Positions 1 through 10,475 of a stretch of DNA of 64,000 nt are shown here, one piece after another. Source of the DNA: Chondrus crispus. Its lineage: Eukaryota; Rhodophyta; Florideophyceae; Gigartinales; Gigartinaceae. Position 1 is the first letter of the stretch. The number at the start of each line of letters is the position of its first letter. The notes under the pieces were generated by a model that was not told the DNA's origin, ran no database searches, and was given only the letters and a program-made list of their open reading frames with translations. Where the stretch lies: assembly GCF_000350225.1 (NCBI RefSeq), contig NW_005179310.1:62001-126000 (forward strand), in the 5' to 3' direction. A program made the translations under genes and the position numbers.

Positions 1-179
1 CTCTCCCTGCGTTTGACCATCTCTTCCACTAGCAGCGTCCCCAAGCCGTGCGTATTCCTCTACCGTCTTTTCAACAGCACTGATCTACATTTTGAAAAAG
101 ATTAGGAGTAAAGACAGGGTACCACAGATCGCAAAAGGGCTTGCTGAAATAGTCAACGCATAGCTCGATGTTCCTCACA

Positions 180-1340
180 ATCGATCAGATTTCTGTCCTT
201 GGTTGTTATGTTTGGCTCTCACTGCATTCTGAAATGCATTTTTCTCTGCTTCTGTTATTGAATCACAAACTAATGTGTCTTCAGAGTGGCACACTTCCCA
301 ACATTTTGTGCAAATTGCTTGCCTACAAATGATACACTACTTTCGCTCTCTTGATCCGCTTTTCTTTGTATGACGCTTCCCTCTGTATTTAAAAACATAA
401 GTATAAGAGCAGAGAGAGCAGTAAGTCGCTTGTCCCTTCACACTGCGATGTATCGGTGTTGAAATAAATCTTCGCGCTTTGTCTGTTGTTCGGTTGCATT
501 TTTTGGCAGCTTCGGAACAGTAAAATGGCTTTACGGCCATACGTTCTGTAACAGACAGGACTGGGGAACAAGCATTCTGCGACGTCTTTCGCCCACTCAA
601 TGACATGTAGTAGTCGTTAACTTCAGCTGCTATGCCTCGAGCAAATGCACCGAAAGTTTCACACTGAGTTATACCATGACGTAATTTGGTATATCCAGAC
701 CCCCTCGTGTTGCTCGTTTCAAAGCAATTCGGTAAGAGCACCTTGCTTCTGGCAACTGCCAGACGGTGCACAATAGCCGCATTGTTAACATGAGAGCATA
801 AGATACGTCCAAGATGCTCAAGATTGGGTTTTCGGACGTGTTATTCTGAGTCAAAGACTTCATTGCTCTACTGTACTCATCCACGCCACCCTTTAAAGAG
901 TCCCAGTAAACCAGCAGTGTAGGTTTTATCATTCGAGCTGGAGGCAGAGGCATGCCTCTGTCTCGTACCAGCTTTTTGTATGCCATGCTCAGCCCGTAGA
1001 ACGAGGCAAAACTGTGTAGATCAGAGGCAAATGATGCCTGCAAAATATCATCGTATTCATGCGGTATACTCGAAGAGGGTAGTCCAACCCATTTAAAAGC
1101 AGCAAGCTGAACTTGTTCAAGGCAATGTTGGTATGCACTTCTTAGCACTCGGGAGAACTGTAAAAGAGCTGCATACAGAATTTGTCCTGTGCCCATAGAG
1201 CTCCCTTGTGCGACCACAAACAGATGAGCCCTAACGTTTGAAATTTCGACTGCATAACCACACTTGCTCTCTGTACAGACAAGCAGATCGAGCGATGGGG
1301 AATAAACAAACTTGAACATCTCGAAAGTAGCAGTTAACAA
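180..1340 (-). pseudogene. piggyBac-like transposase, C-terminal part (remnant)
   Basis: The minus-strand frame at 669-1340 encodes about 220 residues with VYWDSLKGGVDEYSRAMK. This resembles the block around the third catalytic aspartate of piggyBac transposases (DDE_Tnp_1_7), which usually reads YNxxxGGVDxxDQ. The last Asp of the usual GVDxxD is replaced by Ser here. A second frame (337-771) and a third (about 230-330) continue with cysteine-rich sequence (YCSLC, then ICRQAICTKCWEVCHSED), as expected for the C-terminal zinc-binding domain of the family. The reading frame changes at least twice. Some changes could be introns, but I see no convincing splice pairs. The N-terminal half with the first catalytic residues is not in the window, so the element runs off the left edge or is truncated. 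The GGVD motif is seen directly; the family call is inference. A diverged relative of another DDE family is possible. Confidence 0.45.
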
Positions 1341-1856
1341 ACCTCGTTAAAATTATTGTCGGGACTGGGAGGTGTAGAAGTGAGAGAGAAGGAATTGTGG
1401 ACGTACCGTAAAAGGAGCCAGAGCAGGAAAAGTGACCTGATGGAACGTACAATTGACGCAGGCTCCTACGCAGGACTGGAGTGCCCGCCAATTTAGGCTG
1501 CAGTGCGTGGCTCTGACCGGGTGTGTCATCTGTTTTACCAATCAGTAATCATACGTAACGAGTTTCACAATCGTGAAGTGAGGTTGGAGCGTCCCTCATG
1601 CGCAGTCTCCAGCGCCTCCTCGTGCAGGGTCCTCCGTGCATGCTGGCCCATCAGTTCACATCCGATCTCAGCCCGTTCCCTCGCCTTCATGTGCGGCAAG
1701 TGTGGGCATGTGGGTTAAATCATTTTCGGTCTTCATCATTAAAAACCATTTGATAATGTAAGCTTATTGCTGCGGCAAATTATTTGATGTGCGAAGTAAA
1801 AATTTTGAACCAAAACAATTTTGTTCTTATTATTAGGCACGCTTACAGTACTTCTT
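1341..1856. other. Intergenic, nothing recognised
   Basis: AT-rich sequence between the transposase remnant and the zinc-finger gene. Short open frames here look random, and no repeat or RNA gene is evident. Confidence 0.5.
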
Positions 1857-2467
1857 CTAGTGGGAAAGAGTTTTCCCAATATAATTCGCGGATGTCATGG
1901 GGGGCTTGGCAATGGTGTGCGAACGGTTGATGGCTCCCTTCTGTGATGCGAAGTTGACCAGTCGTAGCTGTTCAGACTTGCGCCTTATGTGCCCCGGGTC
2001 ACCTTTGTGCACGTTGTAAAGTAAAAGGTTACTGTAATTACTATGGCAGAGCTCACACTTAATTGTAAGATTTTTTTAACTCTTTGTCCAGGTACTTTAG
2101 TGCTCTATTAAATCCGCGGGCACCAATCAGTGCCTTAATGTGGTCCTCCGTTAAATGGTTTTCCTGCCACGCTTGGTGAGCGGGCTTTATCACCTTGCAC
2201 GTAGAACACGTGGTGCCACTGTGCGGGGCGGACCGGGGGGCTACGTCGACTGTCGGCCCACGATCCAATTCTTGGCTTTCGAGCCCCGCAATAAAATCAA
2301 TTTCGGTTTTTAGTACTGTAGTCTTTGGCTCCGTAGAAACTGCCATTACTTTAGTAGCCTCGACAGGGGGGTTCGATTCCTTCACGACACGTGTCACCGT
2401 TGTGACCTCTGCAACCTCAGCCTCGGCGGGCTTACTGTTAGGCTCTGGCTTACACACTGTAATGGCA
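1857..2467 (-). CDS. C2H2-type zinc-finger protein, 3' exon, frame change at an A7 run
   Basis: From about 2467 down to 2060 one frame encodes an acidic, Thr/Val/Glu-rich linker and then a finger, CSTCKVIKPAHQAWQENH followed by LTEDH (CX2C-X13-H-X4-H). A helical segment ends in KYLDKELKK. At a run of seven A (plus-strand T7 near 2071-2077) that frame meets a stop. Another frame continues without break to a stop at 1857-1859 and encodes a second finger, CELCHSNYSNLLLYNVHKGD with GH (CX2C-X12-H-X5-H), so the gene probably spans both. The A7 run suggests a sequencing indel, a real frameshift or slippage. Upstream, CTAAC followed by a T-rich tract and TAG at 2468-2470 is a convincing branch point plus 3' splice site, so this is a last exon. 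The upstream exon is not identified, because satellite DNA begins shortly beyond. Function unknown; nucleic-acid binding is likely. Confidence 0.5.
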
Positions 2468-2487
2468 CTAAAAAGAATGGTTAGAAA
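2468..2487 (-). promoter_or_regulatory. 3' splice site and branch point
   Basis: On the minus strand the order is TTTCTAAC, CATTCTTTTTAG, exon. This is a textbook branch point, polypyrimidine tract and AG acceptor. It is the clearest single sign that the host has spliceosomal introns. Confidence 0.5.
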
Positions 2488-2619
2488 TCGGTAAGCGATG
2501 CGACCAGTTTTCACGTGCCTCCTGGACACGTGGACTGGTTTTGGAAGGTTTGGACTTATTTTCGAAAATTCAGGAGTTGCCGGAAAAACGCAATATCCTA
2601 AAATCCCAAGAATCATAAA

Positions 2620-3170
2620 CCGAATATCCTACAATCCCAATAATCATTAATCCGAATATCCGATTATCCCCTAATCCGAATATCTGGTAATCCCAATATT
2701 TGCTAGTCCGAATATCTCCTAATCCGAATATCTGCAAATCCCAATATTCGCTAATCCCAATATCTTGTAATCCGAATATCTCCTAAACCCAATCTCCGTA
2801 TATCCTAATTTCTGCCAATCCCAATCTCCGTATATCCTAATTCGCAAATTCCAATATCTCCTAATCCGAATATCCGCAGATCCCAATATCCGCATATCCT
2901 AATATCCGATAGTCCCAATAACTCTTAATCCGCTAATCCCCCCAACCCTATATCCGTTAATCTGCTACGACCACTTTCACGTACTATCGTACTCCCTTAC
3001 TACTATATCCAAATATATATAATATAAAAGAAGTAACCCAACTACCCGCGAATCTCGTAATCTCAACTACCCTCGAATCTCGTATTCTCAACTACTGCTA
3101 ATACTATCCCTCTCCTATTCCCAGCCCCCGCTAATCCCATTCTCCTGCTAATCCCAATCCCAAATATCTA
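2620..3170. repeat. Degenerate AATCCGAATATC-type satellite
   Basis: More than 500 bp are made of loosely repeated 10-16-bp units, variants of AATCCGAATATC, AATCCCAATATC and CCTAATCCG. Near the end, around 3000-3037, is a block ACTACTATATCC ... AATATAAAAGAAGTAAC that recurs at 5553-5592 beside the second satellite tract. The unit is too variable for a fixed period to be read by eye. It looks like an ageing satellite or subtelomere-like array. Confidence 0.75.
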
Positions 3171-3361
3171 CCTGGTGTGGTTGCGTTTTTATCCATATCT
3201 TCATTGCTCGTATGCAACAGAGTTAGCCTTTTGAGTTCCATATTAATTAAACAATGATAGTGTAATGATAGTGATCTAAGCAGAGCGATGCAGCAGAGAG
3301 ATGCGATGCCAGGCGATGCAAAGGCGATGCAAAGAATAAAAAACTGCAGCCGAGGGCGATA

Positions 3362-3640
3362 GAGGTAGAGAGAGAGGACGAGACAGAGATGACTTAAGGA
3401 AAGAGCAAGTAAAAGCACATTGAAATGTTACGGGGGGCGATAAGTACATTTGCTAACGTTTGTTAACGTTTGTTCGACTTCAAAGAGACAGGTTCTTTTA
3501 GAGAGACAGAGGGGTAGAGAGAGGACGAGACAGAGATGACTTTACGAAGGAGCAAGTAAAAGCACATTGAAATGTTACGGGGGGGCGATAAGTACATTTG
3601 CTAACGTTTGTTAACGTTTGTTCGACTTCAAAGAGAAACG
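3362..3640. repeat. Tandem duplication of about 148 bp
   Basis: The block GGTAGAGAGAGAGGACGAGA ... CATTGAAATGTTACGGGGG ... GTTCGACTTCAAAGAGA occurs twice in direct tandem (about 3362-3510 and 3511-3640) with only a few differences. Each copy also contains the short internal repeat GCTAACGTTTGTTAACGTTTG. No coding potential is evident. Confidence 0.75.
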
Positions 3641-4500
3641 TTCTCTTGATTAGCGTCGTCGCGTCGCATCGTAGGCAAAGCTAGCTTTACCATTACGTTA
3701 CTCTACTCCTGCCTGTTACCAACAAACTGTCTGGCGTGTCCCCTTTAGTCCCCCCTCGCCCCCAACGGAGTTGTTGTTGTGTGCCCTTGTAGTCTGGCTA
3801 GAACAACGCACACTCAGTTGGAGAGTTTTTTAAAGAGCCAACGGGTCAGTGCAGGCGGAACGGTTTTGATGAAACGTGAAATCAATGGGAGAGTGACTCT
3901 CTCAAGCGCTCCAGTGCAGCAGCATAGTCATAAAATGAGGCCAGAAGCAGGAAGCGGAGGATAACGGAAGAGGGAAGGAGAGGCAGAGCGAGAGTGGGAC
4001 AAGGACAAAGTCACAGGCACTCGTTAAGCCGTTGATACAAAAGAAAGGGACAGAACACAGCAAAAGGAATAGGACAAGTCAGGTCATCAACCTGAAACCG
4101 GAGCGGAGCAGAGCGGAGCGTACTTTTGACAATGAGACAAGCTAAAGAATGAGCTAATGAGCGATCGACCGGGCGAGAGAGGTGTTTGTTGGTTTGTTGG
4201 TTTTTGGTTTTGGTTTTTACAATGAGAGAGGCCATAACATAAATAACATAAGAACATAATCTACAATAACAGAAGCTCACAGGCAGAGCAAAAAAAGTCT
4301 TCAAAATGAGACAGGAAGCGGAACCGTAAGCCGAAGCAAACCGGAGGCGAACCGGAGGCGAAACCAAAAGCGAAAACAGTGGCGAGAGACAGTACAAATT
4401 AGCGTTAGAGGTGGTACCGTTTGCTGCCAAAGCCGGCCAAGAGCAAGGCAAGGGGAGGGGCGGCGAGACACACACAGCAGTGATAGAGCGCAGCAGCAGG
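3641..4500. other. Intergenic, nothing recognised
   Basis: No supportable gene, RNA or repeat family. Purine-rich stretches give open frames on both strands that look like composition effects. Confidence 0.4.
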
Positions 4501-4507
4501 CCATAGC

Positions 4508-5149
4508 ATGGACGAGGGGGCGACGGCGGCGGCGACCGGTAAACCCAGCAACAGCGAAAGCGACTCAGCAAGAGCGACTCTGCAAGAGCGACCCAGCGAA
4601 AGCGACACAGCCAAAGCGACACAGCCAAAGCGACACAGTGCAAAGGGCGTTGCCAATAGCGGGAAGAGGAGTGACTGCAGAGCGACAAGAGAAGCAGCGG
4701 TAACGGTAGCAGCAGTAGCGGCGGTGGCAACGGCAGCAGCGGCAGCGGCCCCAGCGGCAGCAGCGTCCCCAGCGGCCCCCGCGGCGGCAACGGCAAAACG
4801 AGCGGCGCCAGCGGCGGCTACGACGGCAACGGCCAAACCAGAGGCGAAAGCGACAGCGGCGGCAAAACCAGCGGCGGCAGCGGAGGGGCGGGGCGGGGCA
4901 ACGGGAAAAACAGCAGCGAAAGCGACAGCGGCGGCAAGACCAGCGACGAAAACGGCACCGGCGGCAAAACCAGCGGCGGAAGCGGCGCAGCGATTGCAGC
5001 AGCAGAAGCCACAACAGCACGCAGCGTCCGCGGCGTTGGCAACGAAAGTTGAGCAGGACGGAACGTCAGAAGAGATGACGCAGTGTGCAAAGGTGGCGTG
5101 TGGTGATGGGGAGGGAATTGCACTGATGGCCAAACTTTGCTCCGCATAA
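4508..5149 (+). repeat. GCGGCN-type low-complexity tract (Ala/Lys-rich open frame)
   Basis: From about 4690 to 5020 the sequence is an irregular array of GCGGCAACGGCAGC-like hexamers and nonamers. Because of the periodic composition, frames are open on both strands. The plus frame would encode a 213-residue Ala/Lys/Pro/Thr-rich protein rather like a linker-histone tail, preceded by an AKATQPKRHSAKG segment. I regard it mainly as a simple repeat. A real lysine- and alanine-rich chromatin protein cannot be excluded without expression data. Confidence 0.45.
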
Positions 5150-5224
5150 ATACACAAATCTCAGCGACGTATTGCACAGCAGCACAAAACCTTTGTCATA
5201 CGTAAACAACTGCAAAAAATTCCT

Positions 5225-5595
5225 AATCCCATCAACTGCTAATCCCAAATAATTGGTAATCCCTTAATTACGCCAATCTCTTAATTACGCTAATCCCCTT
5301 CATCCCTGTATCCCCTGATTCCTCTTAATATCCGAATCCTCTTAATCCCCTAAATCCCTCTAATCCTCCAAATCTCTGAATCCTTCTAATCTCTTAATCA
5401 TCCTAATCCGACGAATCCCCTAATCCAACGAATCTCCTATTCCCACCTAATCTCCTACTCCTCTAAATCTCCAAAGCACACGGAATCCCTAAAGTACAAA
5501 AACAACCCTACTTCTGAATCCCTTACTCTATGTTATAGAAGGGAGTATACCTTACTACTATAACCGAATATATACAATATAAAAGAAATAACTCC
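5225..5595. repeat. Second block of AATCCC/AATCCG satellite
   Basis: Same kind of degenerate short-unit array as at 2.6-3.2 kb (AATCCCTTAATTACGC, CTAATCCTCC, CTAATCCGACGAATCC). It ends in the same ACTACTATAACC ... AATATAAAAGAAATAAC block as the first array. The two blocks therefore belong to one repeat family, and the 2 kb between them may be an insertion or an intervening segment. Confidence 0.7.
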
Positions 5596-5599
5596 TATT

Positions 5600-5935
5600 T
5601 GCGACGCCGTATTTAGTTCGTACGTGCGCATTGAGACGCAGTTGGTCTAATATGAGGCCCTGCCACTAAATCTGCCTGCTGCAATATGGCCTCCGAACGA
5701 TACGTTTTGGGCATCTGCCAAGCTTGCCAGACACGGGACACGCTCCGTGATAAAATATAAAGTCAAAAAATGCCTGTGCGCCTATAATCGCACAGGGCAA
5801 AAATTAAATTTTGCGCACTGACATTTCATTGGCTGTGCGCCGCCGTCGACAACATTTGGGTCAGAAATTGGCAACAGCAATGTGGCGAATTCAGCGCGAT
5901 TGAGGATGCGGCCGTGTAAATCGGGCCTATGTTTA
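5600..5935 (-). repeat. ACGTATCG-box repeat, copy 1 (inverted)
   Basis: This is a reverse-oriented copy of a roughly 550-bp dispersed repeat. Diagnostic pieces in reverse order are CTAATATGAGGCCCTGCCAC, CGATACGTTTTGGGCATCTG, the short hairpin GCCTGTGCGCCTATAATCGC, and TGTGCGCCGCCGTCGACAAC. It lies head to head with copy 2, so the pair forms a large inverted structure. Confidence 0.75.
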
Positions 5936-6479
5936 GTTCTGGCGTCAGTTCCAGCGGGACGATACGTTTTGGGCACATGTCAGGATCGATACGTAATGGC
6001 AAAAGACGTATCGTTCGGGCCTCAATCATCGTAGTTGGGATTTCGGTACTGATTACGGTATATGGCCAAAACGTATCGTTCTGAGTGATTTTGACGCGGC
6101 TAATTTTCCGGTGGGCCGATACGTTTTAGGCCGATTTACACGGCGGCACCCTCATACGCACTGGATTCGCCACATTGCTGTTGCCCATTTTCTGGCCCAA
6201 ATTTTGCCGACAGCGGCGCACAACCAATAAAATGTCAGTGTGCAAGATTTAATTTTTGCCTTGTGCGATTATAAGCGGGGCGCACAGGTAATACTTTTTA
6301 ACTTCATATTTTATCACGTACCGTGTCCGGCGTCTGGCAAGCTTGTCACATGCCCAAAACCTATCGTGGTGGGGGCCATACTGCAGCAGGCAGATTTAGT
6401 GGCAGGGCCTCATATTAGACCCACTGCGTCCCAATGGCCACGTACCAACTACGCAATAAGGCGTCGTAATTTAATGTTC
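5936..6479 (+). repeat. ACGTATCG-box repeat, copy 2
   Basis: This copy begins with TTCTGGCGTCAGTTCC and GGGACGATACGTTTTGGGC, runs through CGGCGGCACCCTCATACGC and CCAATAAAATGTCAGTGTGC, and ends near TACGCAATAAGGCGTCG. Inside are several AAAACGTATCG / CGATACGTTTT boxes in alternating orientation. No coding capacity is evident. It behaves like a non-autonomous dispersed element. Confidence 0.75.
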
Positions 6480-7055
6480 TACGTGTGGTTCCGTCGTCAG
6501 TTCCCGCAGGACGATACATTTTCGGCATATGTCAGGATCGATACGTAATGACAAAAACCATATCGTCCGGGCCTCAATCGTCGTATGTGGAATTTCGGTA
6601 CTGACTACGGTATATGGCTGAAAACGTATCGTTGTGGTTGATTTTGACGGGGCCAATTTTCCGGTGGGACGATACATTTTTAGGCCGATTTACACGGCGG
6701 CACCCTCATACGCGCTGGATGCGCTACATTTCTGTTGCACATTTTCTGGCCCAAATTTTGCTGACGCCGGCGCACAGCCAATAAAATGTTAGTGCGCAAA
6801 ATTTAATCTTTGCCCTGTGCGATATCGCACAGGGCACAAATTAAATTTTATTGCTTGTGCGCCGAGCCAATGATATTAGAGGCGCGGCGCTCAGCCGATA
6901 TTTTTAACTCATATTTTATCACGTACCGTGTCCGGCGTCTGGCAAGCTTGTCAGATGCCCAAAACCTATCGTGGTGGGGGCCATATTACAGCAAGCAGAT
7001 GTAGTGGCAGGGCCTCATATTAGACCCAATGCGTCCCAATGCGCACGTACGAACT
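6480..7055 (+). repeat. ACGTATCG-box repeat, copy 3
   Basis: This is a third, directly adjacent copy in the same orientation as copy 2. Its right end abuts the truncated SET-domain sequence at about 7055. Part of it (from 6563) is included in the 1.43-kb segmental duplication. Confidence 0.75.
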
Positions 7056-7990
7056 ATGCTGTACTTGTTGAAGCGCTTGACCGTGACACCTAACATACCT
7101 TCACCGTACGTCTTATGACCTACATTGCGGGATGCCAAGTCATGGTAAATGAGTGTACCGAAGAAAGAGAAGATTTTGTCGCCCTTGGCGAACGTCCTGG
7201 AAGCCAAGACGCCCATTCCAGCTCTTTCATGTTTGATTGTCGACGGAGCAAGAAAAACACCTGCATTGGTGTAATCGGTGATCATAAGAGTCTTGGGGTC
7301 CGTTTGCTCCTACAGTCCACGAAATTAGCGAGTCCACTTGTGCACTGGTTTGTTTAAGCAACGCACAAGGAACTCGGGATTATTCCATTCGGCAGCGAGA
7401 TGTGCTAGCAAGTGTTGCGGATGGATTTGATATTGAGGCATGCCTTTTGGAGATTTCCATCCAGGATCAGAAGGCATCCTGTAATTCTTGTCGTAGTCGT
7501 TGACGTACAAAGCGGCGTTCAGAAGTTCGGGGGAAAAAGGCACATCCGTTTTGCGTTCGGAAATGATGCCTGCAATGCATTTGAAAACATGCTTGGAGGC
7601 ATGGCTGTAACAGATACTGCCCTTTTCGCATCCAACGAATTGGCGATGTTTGGGCAAGTCGAAGCAGGCTATAGCAGTTGCGAACGTTCCAGAAAACAGG
7701 TCCACGACGATGTCACCTGGCTGAGAAATCAGCTGATGAGTTCTTTGAGCACACTTTGAGGTTTTTGCTCCGGCCGAAGGTCTGCCGTTCCAGAGTTGTC
7801 GGACTTCTGAACTCGAACGGATTCGGAAGGAAGAAGCCCCTTGCAGTTGTCAATTATATTTCGATAAGCTGGATAGGTTGAAGCGACGTAGTTGAAGTTC
7901 TTGTAATTGACCATTTCTCTTTTTTCTGCTTGAGACGGTCCCAGTTTCGTTAAATGAACTGCAAACTCGGCAATAGACGACAGTGTATTG
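6563..7990. repeat. Segmental duplication, copy 1
   Basis: These 1.43 kb recur at 10,476-11,903 at a constant offset of 3,913 bp. I saw only a handful of differences (for example near 6738, 7012, 7665 and 7680). The duplicated unit begins inside the ACGTATCG-box repeat and ends inside the methyltransferase gene, so it does not match any single element. Confidence 0.95.
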
Positions 7991-9651
7991 GAAGACCTGT
8001 ATGAGGCACCGTTTCGAGCTGACAGGTGCTTGGTAAAGATAATTGGAACTGAATCGACATCAAAAGTTGGTCGTTCAGCTTGGGTGTTACGGTCGGTCTT
8101 GTGATCGTTGAAGTGCTTTTCCCAGAGGCTGAATTGTTGGATACTGCAGTAAATGGCTGCATGCCCTCCTGGACGAAGGAGACGGGCGGCTCTCTCGACG
8201 ACCATTTTCATTTGATCTTCAGTAAGGTCGTCGTACGTTGCGTGCCTGGATCCTGCCAATCTTGTAATGTTGAACGGAGGATCTGTGAGGAGCAGCTGGA
8301 CTTTTCCTAGTATTGGAGACGTGGAACCCAAGCTCTCAGTATCTTGTATTTCCTCAAAGGGAACATCGTGCATCCTCAAGAAGGGCGTCATTTCCTTCTC
8401 TAGAGTAGCCCATTTCTTTTTCATCTCTTGATCTGTAATCTCTGGGAGTTCGGCAATTGTGTAGTCGTCTGTGAGCGGTGAACATGAACGTGGCTTGGTT
8501 TGCAGAGGATTTGACGGCGTGGTATTAGCTTCATCAATATCCATTGCGTCGTTTCCAGTCGCCTGGGGCATTGTGGACCGAATCTTCTGTACCAATGTGG
8601 AGGAGAGGAGTTGGAACCGAGATGGTACAACTCCTCCAGGTGGAATCTTGAAACGATCCATATGACCCCATTCGGAATTTTGTGAGCGGGTGTATAAATC
8701 AGTCGAGCTTATTGCTTCGCGGACGTCTGAGAAGAAGTCTTCAGCGAATATTCTGATGGCGTTGTCCAATTCATGAGGGCGACGAACCACACCCTCGAAT
8801 GTGTCTTGGGCCTCATGAGTAGGTTCGGCATCGATGTTGATGTGCTGAAGTTGTATGTAAGGGGCGAATCTATCAGTGCGTTTTGAAATGACTTCAAACT
8901 GCAGAGCAGAATTGACACGCCTGTAATGGAGGACCATGTCTTCAATACTTTGAAAGCCAAGGTAAACTGCAAATGCGTCCCATGCCCTTGTTATTGATTG
9001 AATAGTTTTCTAATCCGTTGTGAACGTTTTTTGAGACTGCTCGGAGAGACTGTTTCAAGGAATGCTTTGTCAGTTGTTGCCTTGCCGTCGGACAACTTTC
9101 ACTTTTTTCTTTGCGGTCTCTTTCCGGCCTTCAACTTTTTAGAGAGATATGCAATGGCTGAAAGAAAGACTAGTTGCTCAAATCGCGTGCATGGTTCAGT
9201 GCGGAGATTGCCTTTCGCGAGAGACTGGGTCTTGGGGGCTCCAAGATCGGTGAAAAACCCCAGACGACGGCATGCAACCTAAACCAGTCGCTTTCTTCTA
9301 TTGTAGCGTCGATGAAATCGCGGACACGACAGTCCGTTTCATTTAGTTCGCAATCCGCAGCGAGAGCGATGCGATAGTACTGGCCATGAGCATTGATACA
9401 GAGCTTGTTCTTCAGGTCGGTGGTGGAGTAGACTTCGTGAGGCGGGGTCCAACTTCCGTTGCGAAGGATGGCTTTCAGAAGGTCTGTACTTCTTTCGGCG
9501 TTGCAACTGTCCTGGATTCTCGAATCGTGAGGATCCATTTATAAAACGGCACGAAGAGTTGGTCCTTGCTGGAAGCATTTTCGTTTGTTCGGTTCGAGAT
9601 GCTCCTGCAGATGAGAAAATGCTTGACAAGGAATGCAATTCTTGAAGACAT
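7055..9651 (-). pseudogene. Bacterial-type permuted amino-methyltransferase fused to SET domain (interrupted)
   Basis: Read from 9651 leftward. The first part (about 9651-9170) has no known domain. The next frame (8937-7729, open upstream to about 9000) carries LLLTDPPFNITRL, the DPPF catalytic motif IV of amino-methyltransferases, then LRPGGHAAIYCS, then KPQSVLKELI. Just beyond, in the next frame, is PGDIVVDLFSGTFATAIACF ... FVGCEKGSICY, the SAM-binding motif I. Motif IV before motif I, with KPxxLL...LI leading into it, is the order of the beta-class N6/N4 methyltransferases (PF01555 type), not of MT-A70. DPP rather than SPP favours adenine N6 (inference). After about 100 residues a SET-like start follows, GVFLAPSTIKHERAGMGVLA, then SRTFAKGDKIFSFFGTLIYH, which stops where the ACGTATCG repeat begins. 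Several frame changes or stops separate the parts, so the gene looks dead, unless some are introns. Confidence 0.65.
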
Positions 9652-10475
9652 GGTTAAGTTATGGTGTGTAGCGAGATGAGAGAGCGTTGGTGTCGAAGTG
9701 GAGGTGGTTGTGGAGGTGTTTGTCAAGGTGTTTGTCGAGGTGGTTGTCGAGGTGGGTGAGGAAAGGATGAACTTGGAATCCTTGAGCCAGCGTTAAATTG
9801 ACCCGAGAGAGAGTTGACCAAAAGCTCACTCTTCGGAAGAAAGGAAAGGCAACCGCTGAAAATGTGTTTGGTAAGACTGAAAAGTGAGCACCTAAAAAAG
9901 AGTAGTTGAGAACGTGGGAAGCGACCACTTAAACCGGTCTTGAACGCGCTTGGCGTGCCGTGCCATTACAAAGGTACATAGTTTATATAGCACGAAAAAT
10001 ATGAGTTGCCACCCATACCGCTAATGAAAATCTTGTCATGCGACAAGTTTTGGTTGGATTTTAGATTTTATTAATTTTTTATATCCGTGGTGGTGTTCCG
10101 TAGTGTAAAGCAGCGACACGGCCACCTGGAAGTCCGGGATGAATACCGTCGTGGTGCGGACCGTTTGTGGTCGGAAGCAGTGACACGGCCGGTTAAACGT
10201 CTGCGCGTACCTTGCTTGGTCAGCACCGTTTATTCACGGAAAGGAGAATTTCAACCGCTTATTGTCTCCGAAACGCGGCCTCTTACAGAGGCCTTGAACC
10301 ATTTTAGAGAAGAAACATTAAGAAGGGAAAATGTGATTACGGGGGGGGACCTAATAGAGGAGAGAGTCAAAGAGAGCATAGAATCACAGAAGGCACCACA
10401 CTAGAGAAATTTGTCCATTTCGGTAGTTAAAAAGGTAATGTTTGTTCATTTGATCACTTGTTCTTCCCACACGTG
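9652..10475. other. Intergenic, short tandem repeat, nothing else recognised
   Basis: At 9705-9760 a short GTTTGTCAAGGTGTTTGTCG-like 12-bp repeat lies at or before the start of the methyltransferase gene. The remainder, including an open frame at 10,087-10,404, has no recognisable family. Confidence 0.4.

Noticed and set aside
2360-2385. GGTTCGATTCC resembling a tRNA T-arm
   Set aside because: No matching acceptor, D-arm or anticodon arm around it, and it lies inside the zinc-finger coding frame.
4405-5157. Ala-rich and Cys/Arg-rich minus-strand frames over the GCGGCN tract
   Set aside because: Shadows of a low-complexity repeat; all frames are open because of the hexamer-like periodicity.
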